This document shows, one piece after another, positions 40,383 through 52,801 of a DNA stretch of 64,000 nucleotides. The stretch covers positions 13,949,133-14,013,132 of the forward strand of contig CM077833.1 in the NCBI GenBank assembly GCA_039720395.1, given 5' to 3'. Position 1 is the first letter of the stretch. Each line of letters starts with the position of its first letter. Source of the DNA: Liquidambar formosana (lineage: Eukaryota; Streptophyta; Magnoliopsida; Saxifragales; Altingiaceae). The position numbers were made by a program, and so were the translations under genes. The notes beneath the pieces were generated by a model. It made no database searches. It was not told where the DNA came from and was given only the letters and a program-made list of their open reading frames with translations.

Positions 40383-40818
40383 GGGCACACGTGTGTTGCA
40401 CATGAATATTATTTAAATAAAAAAATTTATAAATTCTATATCTATATATATATATATTGAACATGAAAATCTAATTATTTGTTACTTTTGTGCTAATTTA
40501 ACTTATTAGAATAAACGCTCAACACAATAGGTCAAAATTCTTTCAATTGTTAGGAGTTATGGTAGGAATAAAAAATTAGCTAGAACACATGCATAGTAGT
40601 GGAGGCTGTATAGAATTTATGAAGTGAACATAAATTGCGTTATCTTTTTTCCTTCTTTTTTGCTAGAAAATAAACATTCTTAATTGGTTAAATATAAAAC
40701 ATTCTTAATTGGTTAAATATGGGAGGCAAATAAATATTTAAAATTTAAAATTTAAAATAAAGATGTAATGGTCAATCAAAAGTGTTTCTAAAGTATAAAC
40801 TTTTATAAGTAGTATAGA
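40383..40818 (-). mobile_element. Helitron-like element B (436 bp)
   Basis: The minus-strand 5' end is TCTATACTACTTATAAAAG (from 40818, preceded by host A), followed by TTTTGATTGACCATTA. The 3' side has a hairpin at about 40385-40403 (CATGTGCAACACACGTG), imperfect in one pair. The terminal CTRR is not clear, so the 3' edge is approximate and directly abuts element A. Confidence 0.55.
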
Positions 40819-41900
40819 TATAATATAATTTAATATGTGATACAAGAGCATCTTTGAGGGAGGTAGCAAAAAAAAAAAAAAAAAAAAAAAGGTAACAAAT
40901 CTGTCTTTTGCTACCTTATATGGGTTGTGGCAATTTGCTACTTCAATTTGAGATATGCATTCCAAAGGGAAGTAGCAAACATAATTATTTTATTTTTATT
41001 TTCTATATTTTATATTTTTAATGCTTTTAAATATTATTTAATTTATTTTTTTAATAAGTGAAATTGATCCCTCATAATATAGTTTTTCTTACTTTTTCTA
41101 TAAAAAAATTCTCAATTTTATTTTTATATGGTATCATCATCTACATTTTTTTTTTTGTTCACTTAGAGATTGAAAAGAGAGTGGAGATCAAGATTTTCAT
41201 TTTATTTTTTTTTCCCTCATTTCTTTGTTTTTTTTCCTTTTTTTTCCCCCTCCCTTCCCATCAACAACCAAATTCAAGCAAAATAATAATAATAATTATC
41301 ATATACATATATGACCCATTCTAACAATTTCCACATTACAATCAAAACACATTCAAGGGTTTTCCGAGTCTACCCAAAATCCTCGAAAACAACCACCCCC
41401 AACCACAAACAAATTCAGCATTATATGAATTATCACCAAATTTCAAGAAATACATAATAAAAGTATAAAACACAATTACCTATTTGATATGTATAGTATT
41501 AAATGGAAAATTTAAAGGGAGTATAGTATTAAATAGATATAAAACCTAATGTATAGTATTAAATGAAGTATCACCAAATTTCAGCATTATATGAAGTATA
41601 AAACACAAACAAATTTAGCATTATATGAAGTATCACTAAATTTCAGCATTAGGATTATATGTATAGTATTAAATGAAGTATTTGATTTAGGGTTTCCTTT
41701 GAATTCCTATTTGTGTTTTATATATTAAGGTATGTGTTTTAGAATATATTAAGGTATGTGTTTTAGAATTATAGTTTCCATATTATTATATTTCCTATTT
41801 ATGCAAAAGGGTGGGTAGTTGTGTATTTAAAAATTAAAATAAGGACATATTAGTCAATCAAAAGTTTTTCTTACATTCATCTTTTTATAGGTAGTATAGA
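40738..41900 (-). mobile_element. Helitron-like 5' end, element C
   Basis: The minus-strand 5' end TCTATACTACCTATAAAAAG begins at 41900 after host A and continues with AAAAACTTTTGATTGACTAA, as in elements A and B. No hairpin plus CTRR is seen between 41880 and 40820, so C is either truncated or was interrupted by B. Inside it, the phrases AGCATTATATGAAGTAT and ATGTATAGTATTAAATG recur several times (41500-41690). Confidence 0.5.
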
Positions 41901-42249
41901 TATAGATAGATTATAGGACGTAGTAGATCAGTAATGTTGATCGAACCATTAAGATGTTGAAACTGGGTTCAATTAGAATTTGGAGGAAGACGGCCCTGCT
42001 TCACTGGGATGCCCAACTTCTCTATATGACACCAAGTCATAACCCATTATTTCAACTGGAAAGATACCCTCCAATGGTGCTATAAAAAGAAGGTAAAATA
42101 GAAAGAAAAATAAAAAATAAAAAATCTGATCTAGATTAAAATTTGGAAAGTGTAATTTCTCTATAGTCCATTGAAATTAATGTGAGTTCTGGTAATTACT
42201 CTGTACTTTCAATGCTTTCCGTACTTTTAAGGTTTTTTGAAAGATTTAA

Positions 42250-42522
42250 AAGGTTTTCATGAGAACTAACTATGTTGTTTACTAGAATACATCGTTCTGA
42301 ACAACTTTGTAAAAGAAAGTTTTTCTAAAATCTTTCGTTTAAGTAGAATTTTTAACCATTTTTCATCAAACATTTTGTAAAAATGAAATAGAGATTGTAA
42401 ATTGCTAAAAGTCCACTTAAATGATAGATTTTGAAAAGAAAAAAAAAAAAAAAGGCTTTTACAAAGTTGTTTGGAACGATGTTTTCTAGTGAAATTGTAC
42501 AGCTAGTTTTCGTAGAAACCTT
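42250..42522. mobile_element. Foldback MITE, copy 2
   Basis: A 273-bp imperfect palindrome with ends AAGGTTTTCATGAGAACTA and TAGTTTTCGTAGAAACCTT. It shares with copy 1 the inner AACAACTTTGTAAAAG block in both arms and the CATTTAAGTGGA-like loop flank. The arms are more alike here than in copy 1, so it is probably the younger copy. Confidence 0.7.
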
Positions 42523-42856
42523 TTATATTTATCATAAAACCTTAAAAAATATAAACTAGATGGGGTTGAAAATGATTTTTTTTACTAGTAATAACTTGCC
42601 TTTTTATAAATGATTGCTATAATTTAAAGAGAATATATTAGGGTTGCAAGGTCAGAAGAACCCCAATTAAGAATGGGAATATGAAAGATATGAAAAATTT
42701 AATCGACAGTTATTAGGAAATTCTAAATTTTGAGAATAAGATAGGGTTTGGGATGGGTTGAGTTGGGGTTGGGGTTGGGGGAGATTTTGGGAATAAGATG
42801 GACAGTTATTAGAAAATTTCAAAATTTTAAATGAGAGATAGAGGGTAATGGGATGT

Positions 42857-43514
42857 AGGGCTGCAAATGAGCCGAGCTGAACCGAGTTTTGGAGTGTTCA
42901 AGCTCGACTCAGTTAAAAGCTTGTTTATTTATAAATGAGCCGAGCTTTAAACGAGCTTAATTTATTGTGTTCAAGCTCGGCTCATTAAGATTTAGAAAAG
43001 CTCAGGCTCGGCTCGGCTCGGCTCGTTTAACTAAATAAGCCGAGCTTGAGCTCGAGCTCGAGCTTGAGTTCATGTTCAAGATTGGTTTGATCTCGCGAAT
43101 GTGAGTTTTAAACATTAAGATAAAAGTTCACAAACCTTAAAAATCTTTCTTGAATAAGTACAAGATGTAACTACTAAGGAAGTATTATCTCTTTCATGTT
43201 AATTGGTCCACTTAGCTAAGAGAAACAAAAAATAAATTAGGGTATTTATACAAGCCCCTTAATGAGCCTACTAATAAGCTATTTTACGAGCCTTTTAATG
43301 AGCCTATTTACGAGCCTATTCACGAGCCCTTAACAAGCTTGTTCACAAATATAAACGAGCCGAGCTATGGTCTGCTCAAGCTTGGCTCGTTTAATAAACG
43401 AGCCTCGTATTCAAGCTCAAGCTTGGCTCATTTATTAATCAAACGAATTCGAACAAGCCTTTATCGAGCTTGTTCACGAGTTGTTCACGAACGGCTCAGC
43501 TCATTTGCAATCCT
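42857..43514. mobile_element. Mutator-like non-autonomous element (658 bp)
   Basis: Inverted ends: AGGGCTGCAAATGAGCCGAG at the left, CTCAGCTCATTTGCAATCCT at the right. The body is packed with GAGCCGAGCT-type and CGAGCTTG motifs near both ends. It is flanked by AATGGGATGT (42847-42856) and AATGAGATGT (43515-43524), a 10-bp target duplication with one mismatch, in the 9-11 bp range typical of Mutator. No transposase. Confidence 0.75.
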
Positions 43515-43811
43515 AATGAGATGTAGAAAGAAACTAAGGAAGTCTTGGGTGCCAAAAAGGCCCCAAAAATTACCTCTAAATCATGTTTCCCCATACCAGG
43601 CTAGTTGGGCTAGTTTCTAAGGCCCACCTACAACATAGACTGTCCTAGACATTCAGGCTTGGAGCTGCCACAAAGGCCTACATGTTTTTTTCCCTAAATC
43701 TCCTTGAAAAACCGAAGCTGCCTTGCTAGGAGGGGAAAACGTATTGGTCGGGCTGCCAAGCCCATCTTAATAGATCTGTTCAATTTACGTGGGATTCCCA
43801 AACTCATTTTA

Positions 43812-44010
43812 GGTCATATTTTGTTTAGATGGAATAGGATAAATGAGAATAAAATCTAATTTCATGATTGAAGTGGGTTGAAATAGAAGATATTTGAAAA
43901 AATTATCCAAACTTGCTATTTGATTCCACTCTCATTTGAATTATCTTATCCAAACACGCTGTTTATAATGAATTAGAATGTGATTTCATTTCAGCTAAAC
44001 AAAAATTACC
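43812..44010. mobile_element. PIF/Harbinger-like MITE (199 bp)
   Basis: The left end GGTCATATTTTGTTTAGATG pairs with the right end AGCTAAACAAAAATTACC. TTA flanks both sides (43809-43811, 44011-44013). It lies about 470 bases downstream of the NAC gene stop codon. Confidence 0.65.
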
Positions 44011-44479
44011 TTAATAGAATGCTTCATTTGAATTTTTTAAGCTTTTATAATCACATCAATCTTCAAAGATAAAAATAATGCCACCCAAAAAATAAAATAA
44101 AAAATAAAAACACAATTTTATATTAAATATAACAAAGTCATTAAGCAAGAATAATATTGTATGTAGCAATGCAATTTACATGCACTTACAAAATAAGCCG
44201 AAACAAGTGAAAAAAAGATGAATTAACACTTAAACCTAGTACACTGAACTTGTAGAACACTCCCTTGGCCAAACAAGTCTTCCATGTTTATTACAACAAT
44301 TAATTCATTCTTCCTCTACCACATTTTGAGTATGTGGAAGCTCTTCAACAACTTCCAAATTATACTCATACGTACCCTAATTTGTAGTAGATGTATATAT
44401 ATTGACTATAATCATTACAAATTAGATCATTATATTTCTTATCTTACATATATAAATAGCTGATACGGATGAGTTTTCG

Positions 44480-46575
44480 TTACAAGTTGGGAAAGCATCC
44501 GAGGAGATGGCTAGCACGATTTTGAGCATCAGCTGCAGGCTCATAGTCGCGAGGGATCAATGGCAAGTTCTGATGGGAAAATGACGCCGTCTCATTTAGT
44601 TGTGATGCTAGTAAATTGTCCAAATCTTCCCAATCAATATATTGGCCACCCTGAATATTGCTCCTTTCGTCATCATAAGTTTCGTTTCTCGTTGCAAAAC
44701 TTGTTGAAAGGGTGGGGCTATCGAGTTGTGGAAGTTCAATGAGTTGATTCTCCAAATTAGGAGTGTGGGTGGACATGAGCTCTTGCTCCAAACCAAAAGG
44801 TGTTTGATGAAAACTTGCACCTTGATTTGGATGGACTATGGCATGCATTGGACTTGCTATATCTGGAAATGATCGAGCCCCGAAAGAGCTGTTATTCCTC
44901 ACATAATAGGCATGATTCCATGCTTCAAAACCTTGCTTGTGGGAAGGACTGGGCTTCTTGAATGCTCGACATACCACCCATCCTTCTTCCTGCAATCTCA
45001 ACCAATATTAATTATATTAGCTTACTATGTGTATTGTGTGTATTGGAGTAAGTCATTAATAAGTGGCCTTTATAAGATGCCCTTCTAGAAGGAAAGATTA
45101 GTGAAGGGCTGAGGACGTTTTTCCTGTCAAGAGAATAATTCACTTTAAACCACTAAAAAAGAGAGGGACTTTTTCATCAAGGTGGTACCCACTTTTTGTA
45201 TGAACCACTTCCACAAAACTGTCACCAGAGATAATTGATAAACTAGAATATCATATATGAAGACTTCTTATATATATCACTGTCCTAGTTCAAAATCTTG
45301 ATTAGGAGTCATTAATTTCTGAATGAACTTGCATGCAGACGCCCCCTGGCCTATTATACACAGCATGAAAATTAAAGTTACAAGTTGATTAACATGTGCT
45401 GATGAAATTAACTTGCCTGAGGGGGTCCATGTTGAGATGTTTGGAGCCGATATTCATGCATGATCCAGTCTGATTTCCTTCCGTTGGGAGCGCGGCCCCT
45501 GTAGAACACAAGGGTCTTCCTCATCCCTATAATTTTATTTTTGGAAAGCACGGCTTTGTCTCTTCCTGTTGCCTTCCAGAATCCAGCAGCAGTTGCTCTA
45601 TTAGTCCGTGTTCCCGTTGGGTACTTCTTGTCTTTGTGACTGAAGAAGTACCACTCATTTTGTTCATCATAGCCTAGCTTGCATCTGCCTGTACGTGTAA
45701 AAATCAATTAAGTAGACATTTATGTTATCAAAAACATATCTTCTCCTTAATATAGTAATTTAATTCTCTCTCTCTCTCTCTCTCTCTCTCTTGTATTGAA
45801 GAGGCCATCATAAGTTTCGCTAAACCTAGAGTTTTTTTTTTTGAACGGCAAAATAAAACTTCATTAATATATTAAGGAAGAATACAACATCACAAAGTCC
45901 ACCCATATATCAGTTCTTTTGAATTTTCAATATGCTGGAAGCAGTACTCCTACTATAGTTACATATCAAATCGCAGGATTGATTTCTTGAGGAAGAAGAG
46001 ATATTAACACTAAATAGAAAGGAAAAGCCGAAGACAGCCTTACAATTTTCTTTTTCTTTTTTTTTATGGGTTGAGAAGACCATTCTAAGGCAGCCTAACA
46101 TGATGGCCCGTAAAGGCATCTAGATGAGTGGGATGGTATGAGGTATAAGCTAGTCTTATCACCCACCAAAGTCTAAGCGCATCCCCAACATGGGTGTGCT
46201 ACATGTTAAGTTCAGATTGGTCCAAATTAAACAAAAAAATCAAATCAAACAAAATAATTAAATAAAATCTAGTTATACTGTATTATCCTTTCCAGCCTCT
46301 TGTTTCAAGTACTTGCATATTGAGAGTTGATCGGGACCATTGTGACCGAGCTTAAGCCTGTGGTATATTGTTGCAACAATATATGTGCATGTAAAGCAAG
46401 TCGATCATTAATTACCTTGGATGTCCCATGGCTCAATTCTGTAGAGATCAATGTCAACAATGACATCTAGATCAATTTTCAGAGAGTTAATCTTCCTCTT
46501 AAGGTAGTAACCCACGAGTTCTTCTTCTGTAGGGTGAAATCTAAAGCCTGGGGGGATGCATGATTCCATCTCCAT
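44480..46575 (-). CDS. VND7: NAC transcription factor, VND7-like, 3 exons, 313 aa
   Basis: DNA-binding regulator; VND7 is the master switch of xylem vessel differentiation and secondary wall formation in Arabidopsis (family knowledge). Exons on the minus strand: 46575-46416, 45688-45417, 44989-44480 (942 nt, frame kept). The NAC domain spans res. 8-155: [18 protein letters not shown] (A), [17 protein letters not shown] (B), [21 protein letters not shown] and [15 protein letters not shown] (C/D), [13 protein letters not shown] and DWIMHEYRL (D), then [10 protein letters not shown] (E). The C-terminal activation region keeps VND7-type motifs [11 protein letters not shown] and [10 protein letters not shown] and ends LLGCFPNL, very like the Arabidopsis end. 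Length is close to VND7 (324 aa). Intron 2 uses a GC donor. Nuclear location is expected. The exact orthologue within the VND group is inferred from the C-terminus. Confidence 0.92.
44990..45416 (-). other. GC-AG intron of the NAC gene
   Basis: The donor on the minus strand reads CAG|GCAAGT (GC at 45416-45415) and the acceptor GATTGCAG at 44991-44990. No GT donor nearby keeps the frame between HGPPQ and EEGWVV, while this one joins them in phase 0 exactly where other VND genes are joined. CAG|GCAAGT is the consensus of the rare GC-AG class. Confidence 0.85.
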
Positions 46576-47693
46576 TGATCGATGATATCTTATCCTGATC
46601 GAGTAACAAAGCCAAGCGTATGAGAGAGAGAGATAAAGGAAGAGTGATAAAGCAAATTAATTAAAGTAGAAACAACAGATCAATTTGATTAATTAGCACG
46701 TACTGGAAGAATATGTCCAAAGTGAAGAGCCTTTTTCAAAGCTTTTAACCTATTAACTAGTATAATTTAGAAAATAAGGGATAAGAGTAATCCCAAAAAT
46801 CATTTTATCTTAAAATGATAAGCAACTTTTTGGGAAGAGATGACTCTTGGACAAAATGAGATCCAGAGATACACATGTTTGCATTTCTATATAGGTTAAT
46901 GATGACCCATCAATATACATGGTCCTGCATGTGTTTCAGCTAGCCTTTGTGCATTTTGGCTCATATGCCATCAGCAGAATGGCAGACCATCTGTGGGACC
47001 CACCAAACAACATAGGTTTGGTCCTCCTAAATATAACCATAGCTAGCCTCAGCAATTAATTGCATGAAGTTAGGCAAGTTTATTGAACACAAAAGTGGCC
47101 GAAAAGATGGACTTTACAGACACAAGCATGTTATGTTTTCATTGAGTGCAGTGCACTACATGCTGCACAGTGGTGGAAAACGTTTTCACACCCACCACCT
47201 TTCCATCTCCACAGCTTCACTCTATCATTAATGTGCAAGAAAATTTGTTCGAGGACAGATTACTCGCCATACAGTACTACTAAATCAATTAAACAAAGGA
47301 AATTAAAGCCTCTCTCCCTCTCTCTCACAGACACACACACAATTCACCACACAAAAAGGTGACAATTAAGTATGGTCGACTTGGGCAGGCCGGGATTCAT
47401 CTGAGATCGATCTAGCCTCATAGTTTCAAGGTGGGTGCTAACTTCATGAACTACACGCTATCATTTGCTCATGGAAACTGCCAGGTTGAGATCATCAATG
47501 ACTAAATGCATGGCAAATTTGGATATATTGCTAGCGGACAACATGCATGAATTTTTATTTTATTTTATTATATGGTAGATAAAATTTGACATGTTGATGG
47601 CATATCATCCACAACAAATCATTACAACGAAAATATTTCCTCAGAAAAATACTAACCAGAGAATCCGATCTCGCCGTGGTCTTGCACTGCCCC

Positions 47694-47697
<4 letters not shown>

Positions 47698-47728
<31 letters not shown>
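47698..47728. repeat. (GA)n microsatellite
   Basis: About 15 GA repeats, 1.1 kb upstream of the NAC start codon. It is GA-type on the plus strand, hence CT on the NAC sense strand. Confidence 0.9.
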
Positions 47729-47729
<1 letters not shown>

Positions 47730-49339
47730 TAAAGGGCGGTTGTAGGATGAATATTATTGTTATAGCTGTGAAGAGAAAGGTTTGAATATGGTGTTGGGTG
47801 GATGTTGTTGTGAAGGGATCAGTTATATAGATATATATATATATATAAATATGAAAACAAGATATAGAGGAAAGGGAGAGAGAGGGTATGGGAAGAGAAG
47901 GAAGGGGGGTGTGGAATCATCAATTGCGCGTGGGGGTGGCAGATGGGATGAAAGGTTTGTTTGGACGGCGTGACACCAAATATTCACGCCACCTTCCACC
48001 GCTATATTATGTCCCAAGATTTTCCACCCTTTCATTTTAGACACTGCTGCCTTATACTACATATGTATATCACATTTTTTACATTTAAAACCAACCCACC
48101 AATCACATTCTCTTCTCTCCCCCCAACAATCCAGCTCCCCTTGTCTGGTTGGTGCGCCGCCCTTTGCCATGTGTCACCTTCCACCGCTTGCCATCTGTAT
48201 TCCACGTCAGACTTCCTACCTGTCCACATCAAAATTGCTAATCATTTGTGTGCTCTGTTCTCCTCAAATATTGCATCAAATTGAATGAGTCCCATAAAAG
48301 CCATCACCCCCTTTCGCCAATCACCATGCTTCATTGGCTCAGCCTCATTCCTCACTCACACACAATTTAATAATTTACAACTCAACCGATCACCCCCATT
48401 CTATTAGCACCATTATCCTATCTTAGATAAAACCAGTTCAAATTAATTTCTTTACTAATGACAATGAAAATACCTTCTATTTTATTCTATTTGCATTTTT
48501 TTTTTCAAATTCTTAAAAATAAGACATATATGTAAGAGTTCGGGTTATATTGAGATTAAGGTTTTATTGAGCATTTCCAATCTTAAAACATTATAGTTTA
48601 AGCTACTAGATAATGGACAGAGGATATGATCAGAAAGAGTTTCGAACCAATACCTCCTAGAAACCAAAAATTTAATGCAATGTTACTACACGTAACACTT
48701 AATCCCAAAAGCACAAATAATCAAAGAATGGGTGAACAATGTATATTAAGTTGATAGTTATTGCTTATATGTTAGAAACATAAATATAAAGACTGCTATA
48801 TTACTCGATGAGTAAATTAAAGCTATATATCATGAGGGCTCCTCAATGCATGTCTTGCTAAGAGCTCTCCCTTCCAATAGTAACGATTTTTTTTTAATTA
48901 ATTTTAAAAACTAATCACCATATTTGAGACTGCAAGTTGGTCCCAAAATTACAATTGGAGCTCCATAATTCCAAGGCCCTTTTGATTTGAGCATGCTTAA
49001 AGTTTAGGATTTGAGATATCACAAAATTAGTAGGTGAAGGTGGGTTTTGAATACATGCTTGCCTGATTGATGCCAATCAGGCTTTTACCACCTAGACTAG
49101 CTGAGTGTCATAGAATATATACAAATTGGGAAATGTTATAAACAGTTTTGAATTACGGTACTTAGTTACAACACTTGACATGGTATAATTAAGTTGATTG
49201 ACAAAAAGACCTTCCAAGCGATTTAGTATCGCCACAAGAAGTCGATTGCCACATTAGATGCTACGCTTAGTGTTGTCCATACAAATTTGAGGAAAACTTT
49301 CGAGAGTTTATAGAAAAGAGTACATCCTCTTGACAATTC

Positions 49340-49342
<3 letters not shown>

Positions 49343-49376
<34 letters not shown>
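49343..49376. repeat. (CT)n microsatellite
   Basis: About 17 CT repeats in spacer. Similar tracts lie at about 45768-45792 (NAC intron 1), 51143-51169 (GA) and 52764-52797 (CT). Confidence 0.9.
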
Positions 49377-49381
<5 letters not shown>

Positions 49382-51678
49382 CCTTGGTGGATATAGGAAA
49401 GACAATCAATACCAATGCCAATTATATCTGCCGATCAAATTTTCCAAAATATATAATATTACTTTTATGTCGATAACCAAGACAAACAAGAAAATTTACT
49501 ACTTTATTTCTTTCTCTATACACATGGTGAATTCTAACATTCATTTATCCCAAAAAAAAAAAAAAAAAAATCTAACATTCATATTATTCTAAAAAATAAT
49601 ATTAACACAACCATATATAAGATTAGAAATATCTCACATGTATGGCTATATATTACATAAACAAAACCGAATATTACATAAATTTACTATATTTTACTAA
49701 CTTAAAACGCATTGGAATTAAACGATGGAATGTGGCCAAAATCCACCGCCTTTGCACTCCAGTTGCAATGAGTTTGATTTCTCAATGTTTCCCAACAGAT
49801 TACCAAATTTCAAGTGATTTTAAGTTTTTAACAATAAAAAGCCTCCAGTGCAATTCGTACAGTTCCCTCACAATTTTCTTACAATTCATGCAATTCGATC
49901 GGACTTTCAATTTTTCATTTTATTCTTCTCGGGGTCCAAATGATCTTCATGTCCTATATCAAAAGATCTCTTGACAATCTTTATTTATAGGTCACATTAG
50001 GTTTGCTTAAATCTCACCATGCCACACCCCGCATCAGTGGTGCAACCATTGATTAGTTTGATGCACACATTGACAACCGTATGACTTACAAGCACACAAT
50101 GATTTCCCCAAGATTGGGATGTAGAAACTATGAAAAATAAACCAGTCTTAATTTCAATTAATGCATGCCAGTTTATAAATTAAAAAAAAAAAATGTTAAA
50201 CCAGTTTCTACATCAGGACTGACCCAAAAAATAAAAAAATAAACCAGTGAAGGATCGGGTAAGATATGATAGATTATTAATTTATTATTGTTTAGGACTT
50301 TAGGTCTTTAATTAATGACTTTGGCTTATAGTATTTATTACCCTTTCCATATATAAATATTGAAAAAATGACAGAGATCCTTTCTCTGGGGTCTTCGATG
50401 TGGTCGGCATGACACTTCTTAATGGTCCTCACTTCATTCCTTGTGCTTTAATTCAGTCTAATATATGTAATATAATAATAATAAAGAAGTTAGTGCGTTA
50501 ACTTCAAAACAGTACGGATTTGATTGTCCAATGTACTCCTTTTAATTTGTACCCCACCCGTTTATTCCACATTAATTCGTGGACTCCTAGGGTGTTTTTG
50601 TCCACAGGGTTGGCCTAGCTAATTATTCCCACCACACAAAACCTAGGGTAAATTATTATTATTATTTTGGGAAAGTAGGGTAAATTTTTATCATTGGCAT
50701 TACGCTGTCTATATGATAGACTCCGTTAGTCCGTTTATACTTTGGCCGAGCTTAGCACTTCATACGTCTCAAGCTTTTATTATTATTAATTTTTTTTGGA
50801 CCAAAAGAGTAGTGTTCTAAGCTATTAGGTTTAAACTAATCTCTCATGAATACATAAACAACCCGCAAGTCAATCTATGGATTTCACATCAATAGCTTAT
50901 AGGTTTTTAATAATATTTGTTTTTATCAATTGCCTATGGATTTTGCATGTATTTGAAATCCTTTCTATATCTTTTTTCCTACTTGAATTTGAACTTTTCC
51001 AAATGGCCAAATTCAGTCTGACTTTTGGCAACACAATTTTCCCAATAGTTGTTCCATCTTTTTAAAGCCTTTTGGGGAAGTTTTATGCCAAATTAAAATT
51101 TTTAAAAATTTTGAGGTCAGTTTGGGCATTGGCACATTTGAGTGAGAGAGAGAGAGAGAGAGAGAGAGGTTTTAATTCCCATCCATAATTATCCAGAGGA
51201 TCGAGATGGTTTGCTTCATTCAATTACATATTACTCATTGACACTAATCATTTGCATTGGAAAAAAATTTTCTAGAGTTTTTTTGGTTTTCCATATGAGA
51301 ATATCATGTAACATGGAAAATGCATACTTCATGAAATCTCCTATCTAAAAGAACTTACCGACTTTTACCAAGTTAGCCGAAAAGATATTCCAATTGAGAT
51401 TTTCAAAAGGTGGATTTTTGTGAAGAAAAGCATTAAACCCAACCGCCCCCTCCTCCCCCTTTTTTCTTTTCTTTATGATTTTTCAACGGAAGAATTGACC
51501 AATATTTTTGACTTCACATTTGAAGTGACTTTAATTTCTTGATACCCAAATAAAATGTGAAGTAGTAGCTAATATTTACAGAACATGCATTGTAGTTTTT
51601 AAATCTAGCTAGCTAGAGACTAGATAGTAGCCGGCTTAATTTCGGTTCTCGCAAAACATCCTCCCTTCTCACCCCTCC

Positions 51679-51679
<1 letters not shown>

Positions 51680-51709
<30 letters not shown>

Positions 51710-51710
51710 A
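51680..51710. repeat. C20-A11 compound mononucleotide tract
   Basis: Twenty C (51680-51699) run directly into eleven A. It is the same polarity as the C22-A10 tract at 5411-5442. No MITE arms are visible next to it. Confidence 0.9.
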
Positions 51711-52335
51711 GAGGGGTGGTGTTATATTCTTGAAACCAATCCAATCCGATTAAAATGGGTCCCATCCCATTTGAATCAACAACAAACGATCTGATCAAAT
51801 CATCACAATCTTATACGATCTACCGACTTACCCTTTTCATTTTTATTTTAAGATTAAAATTTTGACTACTGACCAATTATAGTATATAATATTTTATAAT
51901 GGATGCTTAGCTATAATTAATGCCATAAAGGGTGTACATAATATGATATAATTTATATATATATATAATTATATGCACACATATTCCTATATAAGGTGAA
52001 AAAAATTAGGGGTCATATGGATTTTGTGTACTTGAATTTGAGTGGCTGATGAATCATTTCGATTAGAAAAGTGGGCTTAACTTAATAGAAACAAAACAAA
52101 GGAGTAATGATAAGCATTAAGAGAACAAAAACAAAACCCGCATCACCATGATGACAGCAAAGCCACGAGAGACAGAGAGAGGGAGGGGCTAGCAGCTGAT
52201 AAAGGAAAGTTTTCATGCGTAGAGTGTTAAAGGAGTTACATTGGATCTTGCGCTGGATTCTGCATTTAACTAACGTCCATCTGAGAGCGACTGTTCATAT
52301 ATAATATATATATGAACTTGACGTGCAATCCTCTG

Positions 52336-52338
<3 letters not shown>

Positions 52339-52377
<39 letters not shown>
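52339..52377. repeat. (AT)n microsatellite
   Basis: About 19 AT repeats. A T run of about 24 bases followed by G7 lies 50 bases downstream (about 52425-52455). Confidence 0.95.
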
Positions 52378-52382
<5 letters not shown>

Positions 52383-52761
52383 GATATATGAGGGCATCCT
52401 CATCCCTCTTGCTATATAAGGGTGTTTTTTTTTTTTTTTTTTTTTTTTGGGGGGGCATGACATGCATGGTCATGTTAAAATATTTATCACATTAATTGAG
52501 TTCATCCATTGGTATAAATTTAGTTAAACATATGTTAAAATGATCGAGCGTCCACTTGCACCAATCATCTTGTCTTAAGAAACATTAGGTAAGTGAAATA
52601 AAATTTTTGACGACTTTAATTTTGATCAAATCATATGTTATTTTATAAGTCTTCAAGGTTAATTAAACATTAGCTCACTCAGTGCAGGATGGGTCTTAAT
52701 TAGAGTTTATGTAATATTCTTTAAAATAGAATGAGCTTATCTATCTACACCCTTTTCATAG

Positions 52762-52801
<40 letters not shown>

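Larger units (their letters stand above)
34518..44479. other. Gene-poor spacer between divergently placed gene ends
   Basis: About 10 kb from the DedA start codon (its promoter lies at about 34518-34900) to the end of the NAC gene. It is very AT-rich. The recognisable content is transposons: Stowaway-like, foldback copies, Helitron ends, Mutator-like and PIF-like, each listed. One unrecognised open frame lies at 36899-37318. Confidence 0.7.

Noticed and set aside
46735..46752. TERE-like secondary-wall element (CTTNAAAGCNA) near the NAC start
   Set aside because: TTTCAAAGCTTTT has two mismatches in either orientation; not distinguishable from chance in AT-rich DNA.
47961..48284. Plus-strand frame of 107 aa upstream of the NAC gene
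   Set aside because: No recognisable motif and unsuited composition; sits in the presumed promoter region.
52339..52473. Minus-strand frames of 65-67 aa over AT and T repeats
   Set aside because: Translations of microsatellites (Ile-Tyr and Lys runs).
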